Positions 1 to 5,371 of a DNA stretch of 5,992 bases are shown here, piece by piece. Both the position numbers and the translations under genes were made by a program. Source of the stretch: Acidianus hospitalis. GTDB taxonomy: Archaea > Thermoproteota > Thermoprotei_A > Sulfolobales > Sulfolobaceae. The DNA is taken from assembly GCA_003086435.1 (NCBI GenBank), contig QEFD01000047.1:1-5992 (forward strand), written 5' to 3'. The first letter of the stretch is position 1; every line of letters starts with the position of its first letter. The notes below the pieces were generated by a model. That model saw nothing but the letters and a program-made list of their open reading frames with translations. It ran no database searches and was not told where the DNA came from.

Positions 1-5
1 AGGGG

Positions 6-50
6 TGCCCGTGGCGGAATTAAAAGTAAGGATAAGTTACGCCACGGGTA
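6..50. repeat. GC-rich inverted repeat (11-bp stem) at the left edge
   Basis: Positions 6-16 pair with 40-50: nine perfect base pairs (CCCGTGGCG against CGCCACGGG), then one G-T and one T-A pair, around a 23-nt loop. The block is clearly richer in GC (about half) than the AT-rich DNA that follows. The right arm covers the last codons and stop of the minus-strand 131-aa gene. A plus-strand frame open from base 1 stops at 49-51, so the repeat may mark the 3' ends of two convergent genes and act as a shared 3' structure. No T-run follows closely, so it is not a classical terminator. The structure is seen in the sequence; its role is inferred. Confidence 0.5.
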
Positions 51-432
51 AACACTCTCTACCAATTGGTTCTACTCCTTTTTGTTTAGCTATTTCTTCA
101 AGCTGTCTAATTTCATTTCTATGAAAGCCAAGAAAGATTCCCTTGCCCTTTCCACCAACGTAAAGATTCCCATTAAAATTTAATGCGATCTCTGGTATTA
201 TTATCCTTATTTTGTGTTCGTTTATCGGAAATATTACTTCATTTCCTTTCCATTCAACAAGAGGATACACTGAATGCCTAGGTCTTAATAGACCCCTGAT
301 TTTATCTCCTTCAACGTCTATATGAGTAACTCTAGCTCTCTTATATCCTTTAACGTGGAGGAAAACCTTAGCTTCGACTTTCTCTCCATCTAGATAAACT
401 TCGGCTTGTAAAGGTATCTTGCCATCTTGCAT
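37..432 (-). CDS. Conserved-looking hypothetical protein, 131 aa
   Basis: I do not recognise this protein. It is soluble, with no signal peptide or membrane segment. Short alternating hydrophobic/charged stretches suggest a mainly beta fold over about residues 5-95: [18 protein letters not shown], a basic patch [19 protein letters not shown] and [13 protein letters not shown] glycine-rich turn (GGKGKG) and one amphipathic helix ([15 protein letters not shown]) follow, and the C-terminus contains one Cys. The ATG is preceded by AT-rich DNA without a Shine-Dalgarno, as expected for a leaderless archaeal mRNA. The gene diverges from the ABC exporter operon and shares a 55-bp intergenic region with it, so co-regulation is possible. 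The frame is full length with sensible composition, and I am confident it is a gene. Any function, such as nucleic-acid binding through the basic patch, would be a guess. Confidence 0.75.
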   Translation of the reverse strand: MQDGKIPLQAEVYLDGEKVEAKVFLHVKGYKRARVTHIDVEGDKIRGLLRPRHSVYPLVEWKGNEVIFPINEHKIRIIIPEIALNFNGNLYVGGKGKGIFLGFHRNEIRQLEEIAKQKGVEPIGRECLPVA

Positions 433-487
433 AATCTAATTAAAGCTTAAAAAGTAAAAAATCAAATATCGATATCGGTAGATTTTT
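433..487. promoter_or_regulatory. Divergent promoter region with a 10-bp palindrome
   Basis: This 55-bp gap separates the start codons of the minus-strand 131-aa gene and the plus-strand ABC ATPase gene. An A-rich/T-rich core (about 444-463) can supply TATA-like elements in both directions. On the minus strand the T-run around 453-463 sits about 26 nt from the ATG. On the plus strand CTTAAAAAG (445-453) would place initiation near 475, giving a very short leader. Next to it, at 466-475, is the perfect palindrome ATATCGATAT, overlapping a second one, CGATATCG (470-477). Its position between the TATA-like core and the plus-strand start suits a repressor operator. The promoter elements are inferred from spacing; the palindromes are seen directly. 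Confidence 0.5.
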
Positions 488-1414
488 TTGATTGAGACTG
501 TAGACTTAACAAAGATTTTTAAAATAAAGAGAAAAGAAATAAAAGCCCTTGATTCTGTTAGTATAAATGTTGAAAAAGGCAAAATTGGAGCACTTGTAGG
601 TCATAATGGCGCAGGAAAAACTACTTTACTTAAGATTTTATCAACATTAGTATTGCCCACTTCTGGCGATGCGTTTATCAACGGTTATAGTGTAACCAGA
701 GAAGAAAAGAAAGTTAGAGAAAACATAGGGTTAGTAACAGTAAGCGAGAGAGCTTTCTATTACAGACTAACGGCATTAGATAATTTAATTTTCTTTTCAA
801 GTTTACAAGGATTATCTTTAGGTGATGCTAGAAAGAGAGCAAACCAACTACTAGATTTTGTAGGCTTATCTGAATGGAAAAATGTACCTTACATGAAATT
901 TAGTACGGGAATGCAGAAAAAATTAGCTTTAGCTAGAGCATTAATAACTGACCCTCCAGTACTTTTAATGGATGAGCCTACGTTAGGGTTAGATCTAGTT
1001 TCAGCAAGGGAATTTAGAGCTACTATAAGGAAATTAAAGGAAAAAAACAAGACAATCCTATTATCTTCCCATTATTTAAGAGAGATAGAAGAGTTAGCTG
1101 ATATCATATTCCTAATAAAAAGAGGTAAAATAGTTGCTAGTGGCACTTTAGACGAGTTAAAAAGAATGACTGGAAAAGTCTTGGAAGTTATAACCCATGA
1201 AATAAATGACGAGATTAGGAAATTTGTTATTTATTCCACTGATAAGGAGTACATTTTACGAATACCAGAGACAGAAATTGATAAAGTTACAGTACATTAT
1301 AAAGAAGTGGAAGAAAAAGATCCAACATTAGATGATATTTATATTCATTTCGTAGGAGAAGTAGAAGAGGATATAGGCAGGGGGAGAAGCAGACCATGGA
1401 GATTAAGGGAATAA
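488..1414 (+). CDS. ABC-2 type exporter, ATP-binding subunit (DrrA/NatA/CcmA-like), 308 aa
   Basis: This is the nucleotide-binding subunit of an ABC exporter. It hydrolyses ATP at the cytoplasmic face to drive the permease encoded next. All core motifs are present: Walker [10 protein letters not shown] (38-46), signature FSTGMQ (138-143), Walker B VLLMDEPT (158-165), D-loop LGLD (166-169) and switch His in SSHYL (H195). The Q-loop glutamine is missing; the region reads [12 protein letters not shown] (84-95), a form I recall from DrrA-like ABC-2 ATPases. Residues from about 227 form a C-terminal extension ending in an Arg-rich tail. The start is TTG: an in-frame TAG lies three codons upstream (479-481) and the ABC fold begins at once ([10 protein letters not shown]). 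There is no convincing Shine-Dalgarno. The gene overlaps the permease gene by 19 nt. Family assignment is firm; the substrate cannot be read from the sequence. Confidence 0.95.
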   Translation: MIETVDLTKIFKIKRKEIKALDSVSINVEKGKIGALVGHNGAGKTTLLKILSTLVLPTSGDAFINGYSVTREEKKVRENIGLVTVSERAFYYRLTALDNLIFFSSLQGLSLGDARKRANQLLDFVGLSEWKNVPYMKFSTGMQKKLALARALITDPPVLLMDEPTLGLDLVSAREFRATIRKLKEKNKTILLSSHYLREIEELADIIFLIKRGKIVASGTLDELKRMTGKVLEVITHEINDEIRKFVIYSTDKEYILRIPETEIDKVTVHYKEVEEKDPTLDDIYIHFVGEVEEDIGRGRSRPWRLRE

Positions 1415-2208
1415 TAAGTAAACTTTACGCCTTCCTCTATATTAGAGGATTTAAAGTATGGTCTTCATATAGAACTCAAGTTGTACTTACTGTTCTTTCA
1501 TGGACTTTACCAGTATTTACTTACTATTTCATTGGAACCTCACTTGGGAATAAGGTAGTACAAGATATTCACGTAACAAATTATACGAGCTTCTTTGTAA
1601 TAGGCTTAGCGTTTCAAGGATACGTATCTTCTGTCATAACTACAATAAGCCAAAGAATAAGGAATGAACAGCTTTATGGCACAATAGAATATTATGTACT
1701 TTCAAAATCTGGGGTCCTATCATTTTTAATTTATTCCGCAATATGGGGATTTACGATAAATACTATCAATGCAGTAATTATTCTAACAATAGGCGATCTA
1801 CTAGGAGTAAGATACGAAATTAATATATTAAGCACATTAGTGTTAACTTTACTTTTAATCTCGTCTACGTTAGGTATAGCTTTTATGTCTGCGGCATTTA
1901 CAATGATAATAAAGCAAGGAAATCCCATCTCTTTCTTCTTCTCCACTTTTACAACTCTTTTAGGTGGAGTAGTGTTTCCAGTGACGATAATGCCATCAGA
2001 AGTAACATATATAAGCTACGCACTACCGCTAACGTGGGCTTTAAACGGATTAAGAAATGCTATGCTTTATGGATATGGTATATTTCAAGTTTTAAAATGT
2101 ATAGAGATTCTCTTACTGTTTAACATTATTCTAATTCCCTTAGGATTATTGATGTATTCTTTTTCATTCAAAAAGGCGAGAGAAAAAGGAACTCTAGGTG
2201 AGTATTAA
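1396..2208 (+). CDS. ABC-2 type exporter, permease subunit, 270 aa
   Basis: This is the membrane partner of the preceding ATPase. The six predicted helices are at about 29-47, 64-84, 108-133, 145-170, 178-198 and 236-257, the usual ABC-2 layout with both ends cytoplasmic. Family hallmarks are visible: the cytoplasmic stretch [11 protein letters not shown] (89-99), matching the family's E-x-x-x-GTLE coupling segment, and the segment after helix 5, [20 protein letters not shown] (194-213), ending before a conserved Arg (R220). The ATG lies inside the end of the ATPase gene and has a G-rich stretch (AGGGGG, 1379-1384) about 11 nt upstream, which suggests coupled translation. ABC-2 pairs of this kind export drugs, lipids, polysaccharide or ions; nothing here separates these. 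The downstream T-rich stretch probably ends the operon. Confidence 0.92.
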   Translation: MEIKGIISKLYAFLYIRGFKVWSSYRTQVVLTVLSWTLPVFTYYFIGTSLGNKVVQDIHVTNYTSFFVIGLAFQGYVSSVITTISQRIRNEQLYGTIEYYVLSKSGVLSFLIYSAIWGFTINTINAVIILTIGDLLGVRYEINILSTLVLTLLLISSTLGIAFMSAAFTMIIKQGNPISFFFSTFTTLLGGVVFPVTIMPSEVTYISYALPLTWALNGLRNAMLYGYGIFQVLKCIEILLLFNIILIPLGLLMYSFSFKKAREKGTLGEY

Positions 2209-2280
2209 TAGCCTAATCATAATTTTGTTTTTGTAGAAATAATGGCAAATCTGTAAATTAAAATGAAGAGATTAGGCCAT
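2208..2280. repeat. Long-loop inverted repeat between convergent genes
   Basis: The arms are 2208-2218 (ATAGCCTAATC) and 2270-2280 (GATTAGGCCAT). They are complementary at 10 of 11 positions, with eight perfect consecutive pairs (GCCTAATC against GATTAGGC) and a 51-nt spacer. The left arm starts at the last base of the permease stop codon; the right arm contains the stop codon of the minus-strand ParA-like gene. The same structure would therefore form at the 3' end of transcripts from either side. A role in 3'-end formation or in limiting read-through is inferred. Confidence 0.5.
2221..2235 (+). terminator. T-rich stretch, probable terminator of the ABC operon
   Basis: Just after the permease stop the plus strand reads AATTTTGTTTTTG, two T-runs of four and five within 15 nt. 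Archaeal RNA polymerase commonly terminates at such U-rich tracts without a hairpin. Position and composition are the only evidence. Confidence 0.45.
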
Positions 2281-3045
2281 ATTAATTCTATTTAGAAACT
2301 CGTCAACAAGATTATTGATTATGCTTCTAGTTCTTTCATAGTTAAGTAATCTATATACTGGAGGATATTTCCTTTTATCAGTAAATTTTAGATCATTTAG
2401 ATCTCTTCTAACTGGAATTATTGTATTAAAATTAACGAAATCTAACGTTCCGTTAAATGGATATATCCTCTTTTTAACTTCATTAATCTTTTCGTCAGGT
2501 AAGGGCTTTAAAGCATCAATTATACCCAGATATGCTTGTTGAGCAAGCTCTTCTGGTTTAGTTTCAGCTATTATGATATTTCCTAAGTACTTTAAGTCCA
2601 AGTTAAAATACGACATCCATTGGAATATAGACTGAACTCCTTCTCTAAATTCCTTTATTTTAGCAGTGGATATTGTTGAGAGAATAAAATTGGAAAAACT
2701 AGCTGCATTCATAGAGACTATTGAAACACCAGGCTTAAAATCAATAAATACGAAGTCGTAATTAGAAGTATTTATTTTAGTATCCTGCATCATCTTACTT
2801 AGAATGTTATAATTTAATGTAGAGAACGAGTATTCAAAGAATGGCAAAGATACTATATCTATATCTTGAAAAGAATTAATACCAGGATAAATATTTCTTT
2901 GTCTGACGAAGAAGCTAGTTATAAAAAGTTTGGGATCAAGGTCTATTATTAATACTTTCTTTCCTCTTTTAGACAGACCCATGGCTAGGAATGATATAAC
3001 ATGCGACTTACCGTAACTGGGTAATGGCGCAAAAGTTATTATCAC
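2272..3045 (-). CDS. ParA/MinD-like P-loop ATPase with degenerate Walker A, 257 aa
   Basis: This is a SIMIBI-class ATPase of the ParA/MinD type, a family that positions DNA or protein complexes by ATP-driven dimerisation. Supporting features in order are an N-terminal strand plus P-loop ending in GKS (12-14), helix 1 FLAMGLSKRGKKVLIIDLDP with the family's D-x-D-P motif (D35, D37, P38), and a Walker B-like FVFIDFKPG (D102). A region typical of the ParA C-terminal half follows, including the IIPVRRDL stretch near residues 211-218. The P-loop is odd: KGGxGKS is replaced by LPSYGKS, so the signature lysine is Leu8 and the glycines are Pro9 and Ser10. The start is GTG; an in-frame TAA lies two codons upstream, which fixes it. 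No parB/segB-like gene adjoins. It lies 79 nt downstream of the membrane cassette on the same strand but has its own promoter. The family is fairly sure; the role is unknown. Confidence 0.82.
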   Translation of the reverse strand: MIITFAPLPSYGKSHVISFLAMGLSKRGKKVLIIDLDPKLFITSFFVRQRNIYPGINSFQDIDIVSLPFFEYSFSTLNYNILSKMMQDTKINTSNYDFVFIDFKPGVSIVSMNAASFSNFILSTISTAKIKEFREGVQSIFQWMSYFNLDLKYLGNIIIAETKPEELAQQAYLGIIDALKPLPDEKINEVKKRIYPFNGTLDFVNFNTIIPVRRDLNDLKFTDKRKYPPVYRLLNYERTRSIINNLVDEFLNRINMA

Positions 3046-3068
3046 AGATTAGCATACTTCAAGAAGGA

Positions 3069-3078
3069 ATTTAAATTT
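3069..3078 (-). promoter_or_regulatory. TATA box of the ParA-like ATPase gene
   Basis: On the minus strand ATTTAAAT lies within AAATTTAAAT, centred about 28 nt upstream of the GTG start and preceded by an A-rich, BRE-like stretch (GATGAAA). The spacing predicts initiation at or within a few nt of the GTG, so the mRNA would be leaderless. The ATPase can therefore be transcribed independently of the membrane cassette upstream. Confidence 0.65.
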
Positions 3079-3083
3079 TCATC

Positions 3084-3093
3084 ATAAAAATTT
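3084..3093 (-). terminator. T-run after the membrane cassette
   Basis: Downstream of the 80-aa gene the minus strand carries AAATTTTTAT, with an uninterrupted run of five T about 35 nt past the stop. It could act as an archaeal U-tract terminator ahead of the ATPase promoter. Evidence is weak because the surrounding DNA is AT-rich, so read-through into the ATPase gene is also possible. Confidence 0.3.
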
Positions 3094-3124
3094 ATCTAAA
3101 TAGTTGTTTTTAATTACAATATTT

Positions 3125-3367
3125 CTAACTTCTCATAGTTATTGTTCTCAAAATAAATGATAAAGTGAATAAACCTAATGCAAAAGCTACATAACTTACA
3201 GAATAAGCACCCTTAATAAATGCGGAAGCCCATATATCCAATAAAAATGGGAAAGATATTATCATAAGTACTATTGATATTTTATTAATTATTGATTTAA
3301 TACTTTCATCTCTTTTTGTTGCTTTTTTATTTCCTCTTGTTTGTCTTCTTTTTTCTTGCTTTTTCAT
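3125..3367 (-). CDS. Small membrane protein with polybasic N-terminal tail, 80 aa
   Basis: I do not recognise the family. Residues 1-29 are a hydrophilic tail with 12 Lys/Arg (K2, K3, K6, R7, R8, R11, K14, K15, K18, R19, K24, K29). Two predicted membrane helices follow (about 30-50 and 56-73) and then a short basic end. By the positive-inside rule both ends should be cytoplasmic. The tail could bind acidic lipid head groups, nucleic acid or an acidic partner; that is inference. The ATG lies inside the end of the 112-aa gene, giving a 41-nt overlap, and no Shine-Dalgarno is evident, so translation is probably coupled. This is the last gene of the three-gene cassette. The operon position and clean helix/tail pattern support a real gene. 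Confidence 0.68.
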   Translation of the reverse strand: MKKQEKRRQTRGNKKATKRDESIKSIINKISIVLMIISFPFLLDIWASAFIKGAYSVSYVAFALGLFTLSFILRTITMRS

Positions 3368-3665
3368 TCGCTTTATTAGATAACTTACTACCTAAAAAAT
3401 CTTGTATTATTATGCCAATGATTCCAAAAAGAAGATAAAAATATGCAACATTACCCAAAGGTATAAAGAAAAATAAGGCCGAAAATATTAAATTTATTAT
3501 GCCTAATATTATAAGAAATCTAAAATCAAATCTTAAAATTATAAATAAAATTAGAGTAATTAAAAAGAACATTAGTTGATCACAAGAACTAAGATAAACT
3601 GAAAAAGATGGAAATATAGACAAAAGAAACGAATATATATAATTTTTTACATTCTTTTTAGCCAT
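3327..3665 (-). CDS. Small polytopic membrane protein with polybasic C-terminal tail, 112 aa
   Basis: No family is recognised. There are four predicted helices (about 9-26, 31-44, 50-68 and 73-88) and short loops, including a charged link RFDFR (45-49) that should be cytoplasmic. The C-terminal tail (93-112) has 10 Lys/Arg among 20 residues and faces the cytoplasm if the N-terminus (MAKKNVK) does. The gene overlaps the 554-aa gene upstream by 19 nt and the 80-aa gene downstream by 41 nt. Its ATG has a strong Shine-Dalgarno, GAGGT, 7 nt upstream, which fixes the start. Together with the 80-aa protein it gives a pair of small membrane proteins with basic cytoplasmic tails, plausibly accessory subunits of the 554-aa protein. 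Confidence 0.72.
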   Translation of the reverse strand: MAKKNVKNYIYSFLLSIFPSFSVYLSSCDQLMFFLITLILFIILRFDFRFLIILGIINLIFSALFFFIPLGNVAYFYLLFGIIGIIIQDFLGSKLSNKANEKARKKKTNKRK

Positions 3666-5311
3666 ATTACTGACCTCAATTTACTCCAACACAGTTTGGC
3701 TAATAGCCCAGATATTATTATTAATACTATGAAATCTACTATAATTAAATATTGATTGATATAATAAGCTTCATTTATAGCCTCTCCATATCCGTTATTC
3801 ATAGGTATTCCTAGATATCCGTTACAATCTTTAGCTCCTTTCCATAAACCATAATAAGGTACTAATACTTTAGCAAACGTGGAGTTACCTATAACTATCA
3901 CCTTACAAGGAGTAACTGTAACATTAAGTGGCTCTCCATTGGCTGAAAAAGCTATAGATTTAAAGCATTCATTTTCGTACAAGTGAAACTTACCACATGA
4001 GAATACTAGCTTAAAATTAGAGTAATTTGGAGTTTCATTACTAACTACTAGATAATATTTTATACCTTCATAAGCTAATTGCTTTGCATTAACACCAAAT
4101 ATTGAAAAAGATACTGGCAATAAATTTGGAATAAGATTCTCATATTTATAAATAGAGCATAAATTGCATTCTAATAAAAACGTTTTATTTATTCCTATAT
4201 AATAAAATCCTGGATGTTCATAAATAAATTTTTGCAATTTAAAAAACTCCTCGCATACAGCATAATTATTAGCATTAAATGTTAGTATAGCATAAGCAGT
4301 TACATGCTCTTGCGTATACAAGTTAATGCAAGGCATATTTGCCAAGCTCATTAAAAATAGAATAAAGAAAATATATTTCCATGATTTTAAAAACGCAAAG
4401 GAGATCACAACTAATCCTGAAATAAAAAGAATAAACTTCTGTTGAAATGATTGAAATATTAAAAATATTGCATTTATAAGAGGTATGTTAGGAATTTTTA
4501 CAAAGACTACAAGCCAGGACAACAAAAGTATTAGAGATACTGAAACTATAGCTGAAGGTATCTTATACTTTTTAATGAAAAGATAGATTGAAAATATTCC
4601 TAAATAAAAAGAAATATAATATATTTCTTTAACATATAATGGTATATAATGAGCGCTCGTTATATTTAACGAAGGGACAACTATTTCGTAAACTAAAACT
4701 TCATAATTTACCAGAGATAAAAAGGATAACGCAGAAGATGCCAAGGAGGCTAAAAGAAATTTTATCTTATTACTAGCAAAAAATAATATAGGCAATAGAA
4801 ATATAAAATCTAGAATAAAAGATTCAAAATATATCCAATTTATAACTATAAATACTAAAGATAAAATCAGAAAATTTTTTAAATTAATATTTTTTGCTAG
4901 TCGATAACCCAATAGAAATACTAAAGGACCAAAGGCATAAGACATTAATATACTCGGTGCATCTCCTACATAAAGAATAAGTGCTGTGCCCGGGTTAAGC
5001 ATAAAAAGAAATGATAAAATCCACTTTTTCCATTCTATCAAATTAAAATATGATGACATTACATAAAATAAAACAGTGCCTAAAATAAAAGGCAATACTG
5101 TAAATATTTTCTCTGATGAATTCCACCAAATTGAATTAAGAAAATTGTAAAAATATGAGAAAGGTGTAGGAATAGAAAACAAATATTGTCTATAGTATAG
5201 GTAACTTGGCTCAGTGTCTAGCAAGGAAAAAGCATTAACCTCAAATAAAGTCCTAAACACTATTAAATAGAAAGCTAACGTAACTACGAAGAATAAATAA
5301 AACCTTCGCAT
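3647..5311 (-). CDS. Large polytopic membrane protein with Cys-rich extracellular domain, GT-C/YfhO-like plan, 554 aa
   Basis: The predicted plan is a short basic N-terminus, about 11 membrane helices up to residue 325, an extracellular domain (about 326-517), one last helix (519-541) and a basic cytoplasmic end (SKLRSVIWLKRM). The first outer loop follows helix 1 directly and carries D32 and E34 (LLDTEPS). Helices 3-4 show NPG (106-108), then YAFGPL (125-130), a pattern I associate with archaeal PTPS-related/YfhO-like membrane proteins. The outer domain has eight Cys (328, 353, 382, 385, 439, 449, 469, 496) and five N-glycosylation sequons (N375, N425, N429, N463, N476); two more (N64, N216) lie in predicted outer loops. 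The plan and the acidic residues after helix 1 recall GT-C glycosyltransferases using lipid-linked donors, but I see no diagnostic catalytic motif, so the function is open. The ATG has a well-placed TATA box. First gene of the cassette. Confidence 0.82.
   Translation of the reverse strand: MRRFYLFFVVTLAFYLIVFRTLFEVNAFSLLDTEPSYLYYRQYLFSIPTPFSYFYNFLNSIWWNSSEKIFTVLPFILGTVLFYVMSSYFNLIEWKKWILSFLFMLNPGTALILYVGDAPSILMSYAFGPLVFLLGYRLAKNINLKNFLILSLVFIVINWIYFESFILDFIFLLPILFFASNKIKFLLASLASSALSFLSLVNYEVLVYEIVVPSLNITSAHYIPLYVKEIYYISFYLGIFSIYLFIKKYKIPSAIVSVSLILLLSWLVVFVKIPNIPLINAIFLIFQSFQQKFILFISGLVVISFAFLKSWKYIFFILFLMSLANMPCINLYTQEHVTAYAILTFNANNYAVCEEFFKLQKFIYEHPGFYYIGINKTFLLECNLCSIYKYENLIPNLLPVSFSIFGVNAKQLAYEGIKYYLVVSNETPNYSNFKLVFSCGKFHLYENECFKSIAFSANGEPLNVTVTPCKVIVIGNSTFAKVLVPYYGLWKGAKDCNGYLGIPMNNGYGEAINEAYYINQYLIIVDFIVLIIISGLLAKLCWSKLRSVIWLKRM
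3673..3677 (-). promoter_or_regulatory. Shine-Dalgarno of the 112-aa membrane protein gene
   Basis: GAGGT on the minus strand ends 7 nt before the ATG and lies inside the 3' end of the 554-aa gene. It matches the archaeal anti-Shine-Dalgarno core. It is the best such site in the window, and it suits an internal operon gene while the operon heads look leaderless. Confidence 0.7.
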
Positions 5312-5332
5312 ATGAGAAATTAGATGCTCTCG

Positions 5333-5340
5333 TTATAAAT
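5333..5340 (-). promoter_or_regulatory. TATA box of the three-gene membrane cassette
   Basis: ATTTATAA on the minus strand is centred about 25-26 nt upstream of the 554-aa gene's ATG, with GCTTAAG just upstream as a possible BRE. The spacing predicts a leaderless or nearly leaderless transcript starting at the ATG. It lies in the 60-bp gap after the TFB gene, so the cassette has its own promoter. Confidence 0.7.
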
Positions 5341-5360
5341 CTTAAGCAAATACTTGATTA

Positions 5361-5371
5361 CATAAAAATAT
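5361..5371 (-). terminator. T-run after the TFB gene
   Basis: Immediately after the TFB stop the minus strand reads ATATTTTTATG, a run of five T about 3 nt past the stop codon. It is a candidate U-tract terminator separating TFB transcription from the cassette promoter just downstream. The evidence is position only. Confidence 0.35.

Noticed and set aside
1..51. tRNA-like start GGGGTGCCCG resembling a Leu/Ser tRNA D-arm
   Set aside because: The base after the CCCG stem is T where A14 is required, the matching CGGG is 34 nt away (too far for a D-loop), and the only T-arm-like stretch (GGTTCTACT near 68) lies inside the 131-aa gene and lacks a purine at position 57.
1731..1946. Open frame of 71 codons on the minus strand inside the permease gene
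   Set aside because: It lies wholly antisense to a well-supported ABC-2 permease, has no promoter or ribosome site of its own, and is a by-product of the permease codons.
3349..3357. A-AAA-AAG slippery heptamer in frame in the 112-aa gene, suggesting programmed -1 frameshifting into the 80-aa gene
   Set aside because: The 80-aa gene is in the +1 frame relative to the 112-aa gene. A -1 slip would enter the third frame and stop after about 20 codons, so it could not create a fusion. Ordinary start-codon use with coupling is simpler.
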